A stretch of 64,000 nucleotides of DNA from an uncultured Bacilli bacterium (GCA_934130375.1 CAKOXW010000001.1:310001-374000); one strand, 5' to 3'; shown: positions 42,650 to 51,696, counted from the stretch's first letter. Translations and numbers: made by a program. Notes: a model not told the origin generated them from the sequence alone.

Positions 42650-44089
42650 TTATTTCTTAATATGTTCCTTTATTTTACTTTTTGCTAGACTTGTTTTAGC
42701 AATATCTAACCAGTCCTCTCTAGGACCATAAGATAACTCATTTGTAACTATTCTTACTCTATCTTTATTTTGAAGAACATAATGGGCAGGTACATATTCA
42801 TCATTTACAAATGCTCCAACCATTGTATTACCAATATCTGTATCCAATTTATACGCATAATCTATTACTGTTGAACCAATTGGTAATTCTATAATATCTC
42901 CTTTTGTTGTATATACATATATTTTATTTGCAAACAATTCATTTTTTACTTGATTTACAAATTGTTGATTATCTCCAAATATTGAATTTATTTCTATTAA
43001 TGATTTAAAAAATTGATATTTTTGTTTTAAATCATCTTGCATTACATCTCTTGCTTTCCCTTTTTCTATATCCCAATATGCAGTTAGTCCAAAAGAAGCA
43101 ATCTTATCCATATCAAATGTTCTTATTTGTGTTTGAACTAATCTATCTTCAGGACCAAAAACTGTTGTATGTAAACTTCTATACATATTAGTTTTCGGAT
43201 TACATATATAATCTTTAAATTTATCATTTATTGGTTTATATTTACTATGCACTAAATACAAGCCAATATAGCAATTCTCTATTTCATCTACCATTATCTT
43301 AAGTGCTAGTAAATCATGTATATCTGATAATTTATGTCCTTCTGATAATCTTTTATATATTCCATAAATATTCTTAGTTCTTACCTTTATTTCATTTGGT
43401 ATATTTCTATCATTTAATAGTGTTTCAATCTTATATAGCATTTCTTTTAAAATATCACCAGAAGTCTCTTCTAATCTTATCTTTTTTTCCCCAATTCTTT
43501 TGTATACATCTGGTTTTAAATACTTTAAAGATAAATCTTCTAATTCAGATTTAATTCTATATGCTCCAATATAGTACGCAAGTGGGACAAATATTTCCAT
43601 TGTCTCAAGTGAATTTTCTTTTTGCTTAAATTCAGATTTAAATTCTAATGTCCTCATATTATGAAGTCTATCTGCAAGTTTAATTATAATTATTCTTACA
43701 TCATCCGTAATACCTGTTATAATTTTTCTAGTATTTGCATAATTTTGGTCTTGCTTAGAAGAAAAATTCATTTTAGCAAGTTTAGTAACACCATCTACTA
43801 AATTAGCAACATTTTGATTAAAATCATGAGCAATATCTTCTTTCTTAATATTCGTATCTTCTAGAGTATCATGCAATAACCCTGCACACACAGTATCACT
43901 ATCAGCATGCATTTCAGATAGAATATACGCAACATTAAGAGGATGACTTATATATGGTTCTCCACTTTGTCTTACTTGACCATTATGAAGATAACTTGCA
44001 TAGTCATATGCCTTTTTAACATCACTTATTGCATCCGGATTATACTCACTTAAATTTTTTAACAAATCATCAATTGTAATATTGCTCAT
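42650..44089 (-). CDS. RelA/SpoT family (p)ppGpp synthetase/hydrolase, shortened (HD-synthetase-TGS)
   Basis: 479 residues versus about 730 for a standard long RSH. The HD hydrolase domain is intact (HPLNVAYIL, LLHDTLEDT, KLADRLHNMRTL). The synthetase domain shows VRTKNIYGIYKRLSEG, DLLALKIMV, YRSLHTTVFGP and TQIRTFDMDKIA, with Arg to Lys in the D-x-x-A-x-R motif. TGS is seen at IYVYTTKGDIIELPIGSTVI. The helical, zinc-finger and ACT domains are missing, so it may escape normal ribosome control. Leader with a small ORF and attenuator upstream; SD AAAGGAGG. Confidence 0.92.
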   Translation of the reverse strand: MSNITIDDLLKNLSEYNPDAISDVKKAYDYASYLHNGQVRQSGEPYISHPLNVAYILSEMHADSDTVCAGLLHDTLEDTNIKKEDIAHDFNQNVANLVDGVTKLAKMNFSSKQDQNYANTRKIITGITDDVRIIIIKLADRLHNMRTLEFKSEFKQKENSLETMEIFVPLAYYIGAYRIKSELEDLSLKYLKPDVYKRIGEKKIRLEETSGDILKEMLYKIETLLNDRNIPNEIKVRTKNIYGIYKRLSEGHKLSDIHDLLALKIMVDEIENCYIGLYLVHSKYKPINDKFKDYICNPKTNMYRSLHTTVFGPEDRLVQTQIRTFDMDKIASFGLTAYWDIEKGKARDVMQDDLKQKYQFFKSLIEINSIFGDNQQFVNQVKNELFANKIYVYTTKGDIIELPIGSTVIDYAYKLDTDIGNTMVGAFVNDEYVPAHYVLQNKDRVRIVTNELSYGPREDWLDIAKTSLAKSKIKEHIKK

Positions 44090-44105
44090 ATTGCCTCCTT
44101 TGAAT

Positions 44106-44150
44106 AGAAAAAATCGGCATCAAAACGCATAACACGTTTAGATACCGATT
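44106..44150 (-). terminator. Attenuator-like terminator in the RelA/SpoT leader
   Basis: On the minus strand AATCGGTATC-T-AAACG pairs with CGTTTT-GATGCCGATT (one G-U, one mismatch), followed by TTTTTC, ending about 20 bases before the RSH start codon. The left arm starts inside the last codons and stop of a 33-codon ORF, so ribosome position could control folding. Confidence 0.7.
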
Positions 44151-44239
44151 GCAACAACAAGATTACAGCATGTAAAAAGAAAGCCTTTAAATTCATATTT
44201 CTTACAATTTTCTAATTCCACACTTAATCCCTTATTCAT
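44138..44239 (-). CDS. 33-residue small ORF in the RelA/SpoT leader (leader peptide or microprotein)
   Basis: ATG at 44239 with AGAGG at proper distance, then MNKGLSVELENCKKYEFKGF, a hydrophobic end with LFTCCNLVVAIGI, stop TAA at 44138. Three Cys, two adjacent. The stop codon is inside the left arm of the terminator hairpin. It lies between a TTGACA promoter and the RSH gene. Either an attenuation leader peptide or a self-standing membrane-active microprotein ended by its own terminator; I cannot decide. Confidence 0.55.
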   Translation of the reverse strand: MNKGLSVELENCKKYEFKGFLFTCCNLVVAIGI

Positions 44240-44268
44240 ACAAAAACCTCTCTAATAAAATTAAGTCT

Positions 44269-44297
44269 AATTTATCATTTTTATACTTGTATGTCAA
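44269..44297 (-). promoter_or_regulatory. Promoter of the small ORF / RelA-SpoT transcript
   Basis: Minus strand TTGACA, 17-base spacer, TAAATT, about 30 bases before the small ORF start. The rest of the gap up to 44427 is AT-rich without a gene. Confidence 0.65.
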
Positions 44298-44427
44298 CAC
44301 ATTTTTATTATTTTTTTACATAAAAATTCACTTGCAAATATATGTATTAAAACCATCTGTTTTACAAAATACTGTTATAAGAAAATTAGAATTATCTAAA
44401 TAGTTTTATTCACTAGAAAAGCCTTCA

Positions 44428-44955
44428 TTATTTATCAAATTCTTCTTTTGCAAGTTTAATAATATTTTTTATAAATTCGTCTTTACCCTGTGTATATAAT
44501 TTTCTTTCATTTGCATATTTGTTTGCCAAAGACACTTTTAAATCATTATATTCTTTTATATAATCAGGATGACTTAATAAATATTTCTTAAAATATAATT
44601 GATTAAAATAGGTATCACTATTCGTAGTAGTAAAATGTATATAATGACTTCTAGCATTATCAGGTCCTTTAGCAAAGAATATTCTGCCTATTACTCCTTG
44701 CTCTTTCCTATTTTCATAACTATATGGTTTTAATAGTTCTTCAATACAAGGTATCTCATTTAAAGATTTAATAACTATTAAAATATCAATTATTGGTTTT
44801 GCTTTTAAACCAGGTATAGAAGTACTTCCAACATGGTGTATTTCTATTATTTTATCTTTAAGTACACTTTTTAATAAGTTTTCTTCTTTTTTATATTCAT
44901 TTTCCCAGTTTGGATTATAATCTTCTAATTTAACAATTCCTCTTTGTAAAGCCAT
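44428..44955 (-). CDS. GrpB family protein (nucleotidyltransferase-like)
   Basis: 175 residues. The GrpB pattern is clear: PNWENEYKKEE, EIHHVGSTSIPGLKAKPIID (G-S-T with the following Asp typical of nucleotidyltransferase folds), and HYIHFTTTNSD. In Escherichia-type fusions GrpB is joined to dephospho-CoA kinase; alone its function is unknown. ATG at 44955 has GGAGG upstream; the one at 44961 is inside that site. Confidence 0.85.
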   Translation of the reverse strand: MALQRGIVKLEDYNPNWENEYKKEENLLKSVLKDKIIEIHHVGSTSIPGLKAKPIIDILIVIKSLNEIPCIEELLKPYSYENRKEQGVIGRIFFAKGPDNARSHYIHFTTTNSDTYFNQLYFKKYLLSHPDYIKEYNDLKVSLANKYANERKLYTQGKDEFIKNIIKLAKEEFDK

Positions 44956-45060
44956 AATCATCCTCCATTTTAATATTCTAATTTATTTATTATTTTTTCA
45001 TCTTTTGAATTAGCAAACAATCACAACACATGACATTGATTACAATATTCTTATTATCAA

Positions 45061-45306
45061 CTATAAACTCAATACTAGATATTTTTTAACAATATCATAT
45101 AATTTGCAAGACAACAGAATATTTTTTATTACAGATGCTTTTATTTGGCTTATTGAGTGCCTTCCATCAACATTATAATTAAAATGAATGTATAAATTTA
45201 TGAACAGTTCATCTTTTATGCTGGGCAAACATCTTATTTTATCCCTAATCTTATTTAAGTATTTATCTATAAAATTATAATCATTTAACTTTTGTTTTCC
45301 TATTTA
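45061..45306 (-). pseudogene. Possible gene remnant, no start codon
   Basis: In the 384-base gap before the GrpB gene a minus-strand frame of about 80 codons is open to a TAG at 45061. It reads YLNKIRDKIRCLPSIKDELF, FNYNVDGRHSISQIKASVIK and ILLSCKLYDIVKKYLVL. Amino-acid use is protein-like (helical, amphipathic), but there is no ATG/GTG and no ribosome site near its 5' end, and a stop precedes it. Perhaps the tail of a lost gene. No family recognised. Confidence 0.3.
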
Positions 45307-45339
45307 ATTGTACCTTTTAAACGATTTTATCATAACAAA

Positions 45340-46611
45340 TTATTTCCTTTTAACCTTATTTTTAACCTCTGCATAATTTATAATCGGCAACAAAACTCTA
45401 CTTAATTTTTCGCACATGTCTGCCTCATATACTTTTTCCTTACAAAAATCAGTTACTTGTATAGTTTTGATATTAGCACTTTTTGAAGATATTATTCCTC
45501 TTTTTGAATCTTCAAAAGCAATACAATTATCGCTCAAAACATTTAATGAGTTGAGCGCCATTTCATATGCATCAGGCGCAGGCTTAAGTCTTTCTACATC
45601 TTCTCTTGATACAATAACATCAAAAAGCGTTTCAAGTTTCAATTTATTTAATAACAAATCTATAAACTTTCTTCTACTTGTACTTACAAGAGCCAAATTT
45701 AAACCCTTATTTTTTAGTTGTTTTAACAATTCAAAATTTATAGTCACTTCATTTTCATCTAATAACTCTATAAACTTTTGCTCATACTTTAAATAAACTT
45801 TTTGCATAATCAATTCATCAGACACATCATAACCAATTATTTTATCTTCTTTTAATTTTTTTATTAAATTTGCATTTTGCTTTAATTCATTTTCCTCATA
45901 TTCTTTATAAGTGATTAGATAATCATAATCAGTTTGTATTACTTCTCTAAAACTTTCAAAAAATTTTTTTTCACTATTTATTAATGTGCCATCCAAATCA
46001 AATAAAATAGTAGTTAATTTTTGTGGAGGCATAGCATTTGTAAAAGTTTTATATGCTGAAAAATCACAATAAGGTGAATTTGCATTTTGAAAGTTCAGAC
46101 TTTTAAATTTTAAAACAAATTCTTTTAACTTATCTTGTAAATAATCAACACTCAAATCATCTTTACAATATAATAATTCATATTTAACAAATGTTCCAAT
46201 GCCATCTACTGTATCAACCATTACATTATATTCAAAATCACCATCATTTTTAGAATATATTACTCTTGTTTTGTTTACAATGGAATAGCTTAAATAACCC
46301 AAAGAAAACAACAAATCACTAATACTTTCGTAATTAGAAATATCTACATTAATACTATTCACTGTCTTTCCATGATTATTTAAAAAATCCCTAGAAGCTC
46401 CTTTGAACGCAACTTCTAGATGTTTATTATCTGTAATACGCATCCTTAAACAAGACCTATTCTTTATAAAATTGCCATTAATGTCCACAAAATATTCATC
46501 TATCTCAAATTCTTCTTTTACTTTTTTAAGTCCACATTTATTAATAGTACTTAATAATTCATTATAACTATCACAATAAAATTTTTCTTCATTTTCAATT
46601 TTTTTACTCAT
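45340..46611 (-). CDS. CYTH-domain / HAD-hydrolase fusion protein
   Basis: 423 residues. The N-terminal half (about 1-190) is a CYTH triphosphate-tunnel domain: NEEKFYC at the start (E-x-E-x-K-like), CLRMRIT, LEVAFKG and FVKYEL, with alternating charged residues. The C-terminal half (about 198-415) is a HAD phosphatase: TILFDLDGTLINSEKKF, ALVSTSRRKF, RLKPAPDAYEMAL and AFEDSKRGIISS, all four motifs intact, beta-phosphoglucomutase-like. CYTH domains act on triphosphates; the fusion suggests stepwise dephosphorylation of one substrate. A degenerate paralog lies just upstream. Confidence 0.8.
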   Translation of the reverse strand: MSKKIENEEKFYCDSYNELLSTINKCGLKKVKEEFEIDEYFVDINGNFIKNRSCLRMRITDNKHLEVAFKGASRDFLNNHGKTVNSINVDISNYESISDLLFSLGYLSYSIVNKTRVIYSKNDGDFEYNVMVDTVDGIGTFVKYELLYCKDDLSVDYLQDKLKEFVLKFKSLNFQNANSPYCDFSAYKTFTNAMPPQKLTTILFDLDGTLINSEKKFFESFREVIQTDYDYLITYKEYEENELKQNANLIKKLKEDKIIGYDVSDELIMQKVYLKYEQKFIELLDENEVTINFELLKQLKNKGLNLALVSTSRRKFIDLLLNKLKLETLFDVIVSREDVERLKPAPDAYEMALNSLNVLSDNCIAFEDSKRGIISSKSANIKTIQVTDFCKEKVYEADMCEKLSRVLLPIINYAEVKNKVKRK

Positions 46612-46673
46612 ATAAACCTCTTAATTTAATCTTCTATATTTCAAATATTGATTTAAAACTAATCTAAAATACA

Positions 46674-47723
46674 TTAGATATTGTTTTTTATAATCAAAAG
46701 AATACTATTAATTTCTTTTAAATCTTTGTTATTTATAATTATTGATTTTTTTAAATCAACTTTATTTTTCTTAATTACTTGATTTAGTGATTCATCATCA
46801 TTATATATAATATTATTTATCTTAATATTCATTTTTCCAAAAAAATGAGTAAAGAATACTTTATTTGTTTTTGTTATAAACAATTTATTTTGAGGAAGTT
46901 TATCAAGTAATTGCATCGCCACCAATAATTCTTTTGAATCAAATATTACATTGTTTAAATAGTCATCAATATAGGACATTACAATTGGACATAACTCATC
47001 ATTTTTTCTGAATAAACCCCATTTAATAGTTTTCTTATAATCATTACTAAATTTTTCCTTATATTTTTTATAAAAATCCTTTTCATATTTAAAAAGAAAC
47101 TCATCTAAACAAATATATATATTCTCTATCTTTTCTTTAGGTTTAATCTTTTTAAATTTGTAATCAGCAACAACATCTCTATATGGTCTTGTTTCTTCTT
47201 TTAAATTAAATTCAGAAAAAGAATTTACAAATTTTCTTAATGCAATGTTTAATTCTTCTTTTTTTGATTCTTCTTGTTCGGAAATAATTTCAAATTCAAT
47301 AAAACCGCCTATATTTGGTAATGTATCAATCATTATGCTATACCTATATTTTTCATCAGTTTTAAAGAAAGTATATCTTTCTTTTTCAACTTTGCAGTAT
47401 GAATAAAATCCTAATGAAGTAAATAAACTAACAAAGTTGTCATATTCATTTATATCTGCTGATATATTATTTTCTAATTTACAATATTGACCCAAAAGTG
47501 ATGAAGATTTCCCCTTGAAAGTTATTTCCATATCTTTATTATTAGTCTTACGAATTCTAAGACATGTCCTGTTTTCAATAAATTCACTATCAATATCTGT
47601 AAAATATTCATCATTTTCAATTTTAATAGGTAATTCTATAAACTTCATATTTTTTATTTTTTCAATTATCTTTTTGGGGTTAAAATAATAATATTTTTGT
47701 TCAGTTTCTACTTTTATTTTCAT
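46674..47723 (-). CDS. CYTH-domain protein with degenerate HAD domain (paralog)
   Basis: 349 residues, same layout as the downstream gene. CYTH features are retained (ETEQKYYYF, CLRIRKT, MEITFKGKS, GFIEFEI). In the second half the HAD nucleophile motif D-x-D-G-T reads IYICLDEFLFKYE, so the catalytic Asp pair is lost, and the later HAD motifs are unrecognisable. Likely an inactive or regulatory partner made by duplication. Starts one base after the methyltransferase gene ends. Confidence 0.7.
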   Translation of the reverse strand: MKIKVETEQKYYYFNPKKIIEKIKNMKFIELPIKIENDEYFTDIDSEFIENRTCLRIRKTNNKDMEITFKGKSSSLLGQYCKLENNISADINEYDNFVSLFTSLGFYSYCKVEKERYTFFKTDEKYRYSIMIDTLPNIGGFIEFEIISEQEESKKEELNIALRKFVNSFSEFNLKEETRPYRDVVADYKFKKIKPKEKIENIYICLDEFLFKYEKDFYKKYKEKFSNDYKKTIKWGLFRKNDELCPIVMSYIDDYLNNVIFDSKELLVAMQLLDKLPQNKLFITKTNKVFFTHFFGKMNIKINNIIYNDDESLNQVIKKNKVDLKKSIIINNKDLKEINSILLIIKNNI

Positions 47724-47724
47724 A

Positions 47725-48756
47725 TTATTTATCCTTCCTTATTTTAGCAATCATATAAGTTCCTAAAATATTAGTAAACTTATAATAATCAACGCTATGA
47801 TTATTAAAATTATGTTCAATAATTTTTTTGAATTGAGATTCATTTAAAAAACAACTACCAGCATCTTTTAAAAACTTAGTATATAACCACTTATTCAAAA
47901 AATTAGGTAATCCCCCAGCTTCCCTTGGATTACATATTTCTACTATTAAAACTTCATACTTAGAAATTTTATTTAATAATAATAGCATATTGTTTATTGC
48001 ATTAACATCATTCATATGATGTAGTGTATTTTTACAAAAAGCAACATCATAACTACAATCTTTAATATTATTAAAGTTTGCATCATCATTAGTATATACA
48101 ACATTTTCATTCGTTTTTTCTTCCATGTACTTTATGCAAATGTCATTACCCACAATAAGTTCATAATTTTTATTTAAAGCAATATCAAATATATCTTTGT
48201 TATCACCGCAAGATATATCAATAATTGATTTTTTTAACGGTAGAAGTTTTGATATTAATTCATTAAACTCTTTTTTTCTTCGTTTTTTATAAGTAAGAAG
48301 ATATTTTTTTATAAATTTTTCATGAAACTTATACCTTCCAATATATTTTTGACTAGTTTGTATCTCTTTTGAAACACTACTTGATAAGTAATACATTTCA
48401 AAATGTTTTTTGTGATAATCTACAAGTTTTTTATATTTAGAAGGAATTTTTTTTATGTCAAATCTTTTCAGTTTTGTTGTCAAATTATTTACAACCCTAA
48501 TTGCTATAACAAGCGTTGAACCACAAAAACAAACAGGGTAGTAATTTATTATATCTATTTTATATTTTTTACTTACTCTTTTGATTAAATTTAAAATATC
48601 TTTTTGATTAACATAATCAATAAATCTGTTTTCACTTAAATAATAATAATACTTATCATCATACACTAAAAGTATAATGTCTTTCTGAGAAATGTTGAGA
48701 TTAATTTTTTTTAAATCATAGTGTTCTTTATAAAAATCATATATATTATTTTTCAT
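47725..48756 (-). CDS. SAM-dependent methyltransferase-like protein with novel N-terminal domain
   Basis: 343 residues. An N-terminal region of about 100 residues (IILLVYDDKYYYYLSENRFI, YYPVCFCGSTLVIAIRVV) is unrecognised; it resembles a small recognition domain. From about 180, class I methyltransferase motifs: SIIDISCGDNKDIFDIAL, VGNDICIKYME, CSYDVAFCKNTLHHM and EVLIVEICNPREAGG. The glycines of motif I are partly replaced. Start at 48756 with GAGG upstream overlaps the LysR gene by 11 bases, so both are co-translated, followed by the two CYTH genes. Substrate unknown. Confidence 0.75.
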   Translation of the reverse strand: MKNNIYDFYKEHYDLKKINLNISQKDIILLVYDDKYYYYLSENRFIDYVNQKDILNLIKRVSKKYKIDIINYYPVCFCGSTLVIAIRVVNNLTTKLKRFDIKKIPSKYKKLVDYHKKHFEMYYLSSSVSKEIQTSQKYIGRYKFHEKFIKKYLLTYKKRRKKEFNELISKLLPLKKSIIDISCGDNKDIFDIALNKNYELIVGNDICIKYMEEKTNENVVYTNDDANFNNIKDCSYDVAFCKNTLHHMNDVNAINNMLLLLNKISKYEVLIVEICNPREAGGLPNFLNKWLYTKFLKDAGSCFLNESQFKKIIEHNFNNHSVDYYKFTNILGTYMIAKIRKDK

Positions 48757-49633
48757 ATTCAATTTCCTCATCAATAAACATTTGAGCAGTTTTTGTAAGA
48801 TTATTATCTATTTTAACAATATTTATTTCCATTTTTGGAAACATAAAATCAATATCAACTTTCTCAATAATACCTGCTTTAACTAAATAGTCAATTGCCG
48901 GTTCAACAACATAACCAATTCCAAGGTTTCTTCTAACAGAATCAATAATTAAGTCCTCTGTTCCAAATTCAAGTACAGGAACAATATCTAAACTTTGCTC
49001 ATCAAATATCCTATTCAAGTTTTTTCTCAAAGAACTTCTTGCAATTGGAAGAATAATATTTTCGTTTTCAAGGTCATTAATTGTTTTAATGATTGCATCG
49101 TTTCTTGTAGATTTTATAAAGCATGTCTTTAAAGCACATATTGGAGTTATAGATATATTATTGTATATTGTATCTATTGGTGCTGCATCTATAATAAAAT
49201 CGACTTTTCTACTAACCAATTGCTCAATCAATTGGTTAGTTGACATATCAATTAATTCAATTTTAATTTTAGGATGTTTTAATCTAAAGTCATCAATTTT
49301 ACTCATCAAATAATTTCTTACTATATGTGACTGAACTCCAATAACTAGTGTACCTTGTTCAACATCATTTATAGCTATTAAAGCACGCTCGCAAGTTTCA
49401 AGTAAATCTTTTGTTTCTCTTAAACAATTATATAAAATTTCACCAGATGGTGTCAAAGATATTCCCTTATTCGCTCTATAAAAAAGTGCTACATTTAATG
49501 TTTCTTCTAATTTCGACATACTCTTACTTATTGCTGGTTGTGACATATATAATTTATTTGATGCTTCAAGAAAACTATTTGATGTCGCAACTTCTAAAAA
49601 CATTTTTAAAGAATTTAAATTTATTTCGTTCAT
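48746..49633 (-). CDS. LysR family transcriptional regulator
   Basis: 295 residues. N-terminal winged HTH: LNSLKMFLEVATSNSFLEAS, MSQPAISKSMSKLEETL, LFYRANKGISLTPSG, then the effector-binding domain (TLVIGVQSHIVRNYLMSKID, LVSRKVDFIIDAAP). First gene of a LysR, methyltransferase, CYTH, CYTH-HAD unit, so it probably controls that unit and senses a related metabolite. Its promoter is exact consensus and overlaps a dyad. Confidence 0.92.
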   Translation of the reverse strand: MNEINLNSLKMFLEVATSNSFLEASNKLYMSQPAISKSMSKLEETLNVALFYRANKGISLTPSGEILYNCLRETKDLLETCERALIAINDVEQGTLVIGVQSHIVRNYLMSKIDDFRLKHPKIKIELIDMSTNQLIEQLVSRKVDFIIDAAPIDTIYNNISITPICALKTCFIKSTRNDAIIKTINDLENENIILPIARSSLRKNLNRIFDEQSLDIVPVLEFGTEDLIIDSVRRNLGIGYVVEPAIDYLVKAGIIEKVDIDFMFPKMEINIVKIDNNLTKTAQMFIDEEIEYEK

Positions 49634-49652
49634 ATCAAATCACCTTAAAATT

Positions 49653-49681
49653 ATTATAATTTCAATTTGATATAATGTCAA
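49653..49681 (-). promoter_or_regulatory. Perfect-consensus promoter of the LysR unit with overlapping inverted repeat
   Basis: Minus strand TTGACA, 17-base spacer, TATAAT. The spacer holds ATATCAAAT and the start-codon region holds the inverse ATTTGATAT, a possible LysR operator for self-control. Confidence 0.8.
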
Positions 49682-49720
49682 TTGTCGTTTTTTTATATTT
49701 GGTATAACTTTAAGTAATAC

Positions 49721-49748
49721 TAAAAATAGAATAGCAATTGCTATTCTA
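49721..49748 (-). terminator. Terminator of the eight-gene operon
   Basis: Perfect palindrome TAGAATAGCA/TGCTATTCTA (49727-49748), followed on the minus strand by TTTTTAG. It overlaps the end of the NUDIX gene. Confidence 0.8.
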
Positions 49749-50231
49749 TAAGTCATTTTCAATAATATGCTCATATGTCTTTTTTACATTTGTTAATTTG
49801 TTTTTCAAAAAATCAGGTTTAATTGAAGATTTTTTTATATCTTTTTTATCAATCCATTTGTATATTATATTTTTTCCTTCTTCTATTCCATTAAATTCAT
49901 CATCTTTCATCAATTTAGAATTATCAGGAATGTTTACTAAATAACCCAAAATATATTGATGTTGAACCTTTCCAGCAAATTCAAAAAAATATTCAGTAAA
50001 CCATAATGGTCTTTCAACCACTGCATTTTTTTCACCTGTTTCCTCTTCAAGCTCCCTTAAAACCACTTCTTCGCCAGTTTCTAATGTTGCAATTGCGCCA
50101 CCAGGTAAAGCCCAGTTTTCATCACCTTTTCTTTTTTGAAATAGTATTTTGTTGTTTTTAATTATAACGCCAACAGCTCTACAACTAAATTTAACATTTC
50201 CTATCATTAATCTGATATCATCTTTTTCCAT
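49746..50231 (-). CDS. NUDIX hydrolase, last gene of the operon
   Basis: 161 residues. Nudix box GGAIATLETGEEVVLRELEE then ETG has all catalytic positions. AGGAGG site. Last gene of the eight-gene minus-strand run, 30 bases after a Cof-type HAD gene. Within that run it could hydrolyse a nucleotide-activated intermediate such as a CDP- or NDP-linked compound; that is inference from context. Confidence 0.88.
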   Translation of the reverse strand: MEKDDIRLMIGNVKFSCRAVGVIIKNNKILFQKRKGDENWALPGGAIATLETGEEVVLRELEEETGEKNAVVERPLWFTEYFFEFAGKVQHQYILGYLVNIPDNSKLMKDDEFNGIEEGKNIIYKWIDKKDIKKSSIKPDFLKNKLTNVKKTYEHIIENDL

Positions 50232-50261
50232 ATTTTCCTCCTATTTTGATTATATCATATA

Positions 50262-50993
50262 TTATGAAATAATACATTGTAAGTATTTTTTAACACTATC
50301 TGTATTATTATCACCAATTATAATTGTTGCATTTCGTTTCAACTCTTCACAAGAGTTTCCAACAGCAACTTTATTGCCTGATACTGCAATAAATAAGGGT
50401 ATATCATTGGCATCGTTACCAAAAGCCATCGTATTCTTTGCATCAATATTTAACAATTTCATTAAATATACTGCAGCTGTTCCTTTATTAGCATCTTTGG
50501 GCAATATACTAAACCAATAATATCCATTTTCGTATGCATTGTCTCTTTGATACTTAATTTCACATAAACCTTTTATTTCAGCTCTTAAAACGTTTAATTT
50601 TTCATTACTACCCTTTATCATGCATTGCTTAACATTTTTAATAAAACAAATATAGTTTTCTTTAGTTATTTCTATCTCTTTATCTTCAATCGCTGCAATT
50701 AATGACAAATCATTTGCCAGCGCTAATTCATAAATTTTTAAAATTACATTTGAATCTAAAGTTAGATTATATAACACTTTATTTTCATAGTTATCATATA
50801 ACTCTGTACCATATGAAGAAATGAAATATCTAAATCCAAGTTCATCACATATTTTCTTGACTTCACTTCGAGCTCTACCTGTTGTTAAGATAATATTTTT
50901 AAATTTTTTTAATGTCTTTTTTGCTGTTTCAGAAATTTCCCCAGTATCACGTGCAATAGTACCATCTATATCAACAAATAACAATTTTTCCAT
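50262..50993 (-). CDS. HAD phosphatase, Cof subfamily
   Basis: 243 residues. LLFVDIDGTIARDTGEIS (nucleophile and acid-base Asp), ILTTGRARSEV, DANKGTAAVYLMKLL and MAFGNDANDIPLF complete the four HAD motifs with a Cof-type C2 cap between. Usual substrates are sugar phosphates, FMN or PLP. Belongs to the operon; 4 bases after the kinase-like gene. Confidence 0.88.
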   Translation of the reverse strand: MEKLLFVDIDGTIARDTGEISETAKKTLKKFKNIILTTGRARSEVKKICDELGFRYFISSYGTELYDNYENKVLYNLTLDSNVILKIYELALANDLSLIAAIEDKEIEITKENYICFIKNVKQCMIKGSNEKLNVLRAEIKGLCEIKYQRDNAYENGYYWFSILPKDANKGTAAVYLMKLLNIDAKNTMAFGNDANDIPLFIAVSGNKVAVGNSCEELKRNATIIIGDNNTDSVKKYLQCIIS

Positions 50994-50997
50994 AATT

Positions 50998-51696
50998 TCA
51001 CTTCCTTTTAATTATTTGATATTGTTCCTCGTATTGTTCATATTCCATGTTTCCACATAAATATTCAACAAACAAATTGCTTTTTTTATTCTTTGATAAA
51101 TCTAATTCAAAATCAAACAATTCTTTAACAATAATTTTAACTTTTAACAATATAATTTTTAGTTCTTCTTTTGGCATATAAGCAATTGATCTTAAAAAAT
51201 AATTAGTAACATTTGCTATAGCTAAATTTTTATTTAAATAATAATTTTTATATTCATCACTATCAAGATTTTCCTGTGATAATTTACTTCTATATATTGA
51301 AGGTACTAGATCAACATAAACCAAATTACCATTTTTTATAATGAAATTTCTCATATTTAAATCTAATGCAGCATCAGAAGATAAAGTTTTTCTATAAATA
51401 ATAAGTAATTTTTTATAACAATTAAGTTTATCATCTATTAATACATCTTTTTTTTCCATATAAGATGCAAGACTTTCTCCAGGAATAAATTCTTGAATTT
51501 CAATATTTTTGCCGAATATTTTTTTATCAAAATAGAGTCTTGCAACATCAATACCTAATTTTTTTAAATCATCATAATATGCTTTGTGATTACAATCAAA
51601 GCTTAGCAGTATATTTTTTGAATATAAATCTGCAACATTCTCTATCTTAAAGACTTTATCCTTGATAACTATTATTTTATTAAAAGAACCCTTCAC
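50998..51696 (-). CDS. Kinase-fold protein (APH-like), partly degenerate
   Basis: 232 residues. It shows a kinase-like catalytic loop AALDLNMRNFIIKNGNLVYV then DLVPSIY: the Asp and Asn of the loop are present, the usual HGD reads LDLN, and the metal Asp is in YVDLVP. The N-lobe is short, with EIQEFIPGESL resembling the hinge. Starts with GTG overlapping the stop of the upstream APH gene by one base (TAGTG). It may be a partner of that kinase. Family beyond kinase fold not recognised. Confidence 0.65.
   Translation of the reverse strand: MKGSFNKIIVIKDKVFKIENVADLYSKNILLSFDCNHKAYYDDLKKLGIDVARLYFDKKIFGKNIEIQEFIPGESLASYMEKKDVLIDDKLNCYKKLLIIYRKTLSSDAALDLNMRNFIIKNGNLVYVDLVPSIYRSKLSQENLDSDEYKNYYLNKNLAIANVTNYFLRSIAYMPKEELKIILLKVKIIVKELFDFELDLSKNKKSNLFVEYLCGNMEYEQYEEQYQIIKRK

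Noticed and set aside
44106..44239. Riboswitch upstream of the RelA/SpoT gene
   Set aside because: No known aptamer consensus recognised; the leader is better explained by a small ORF and a terminator.
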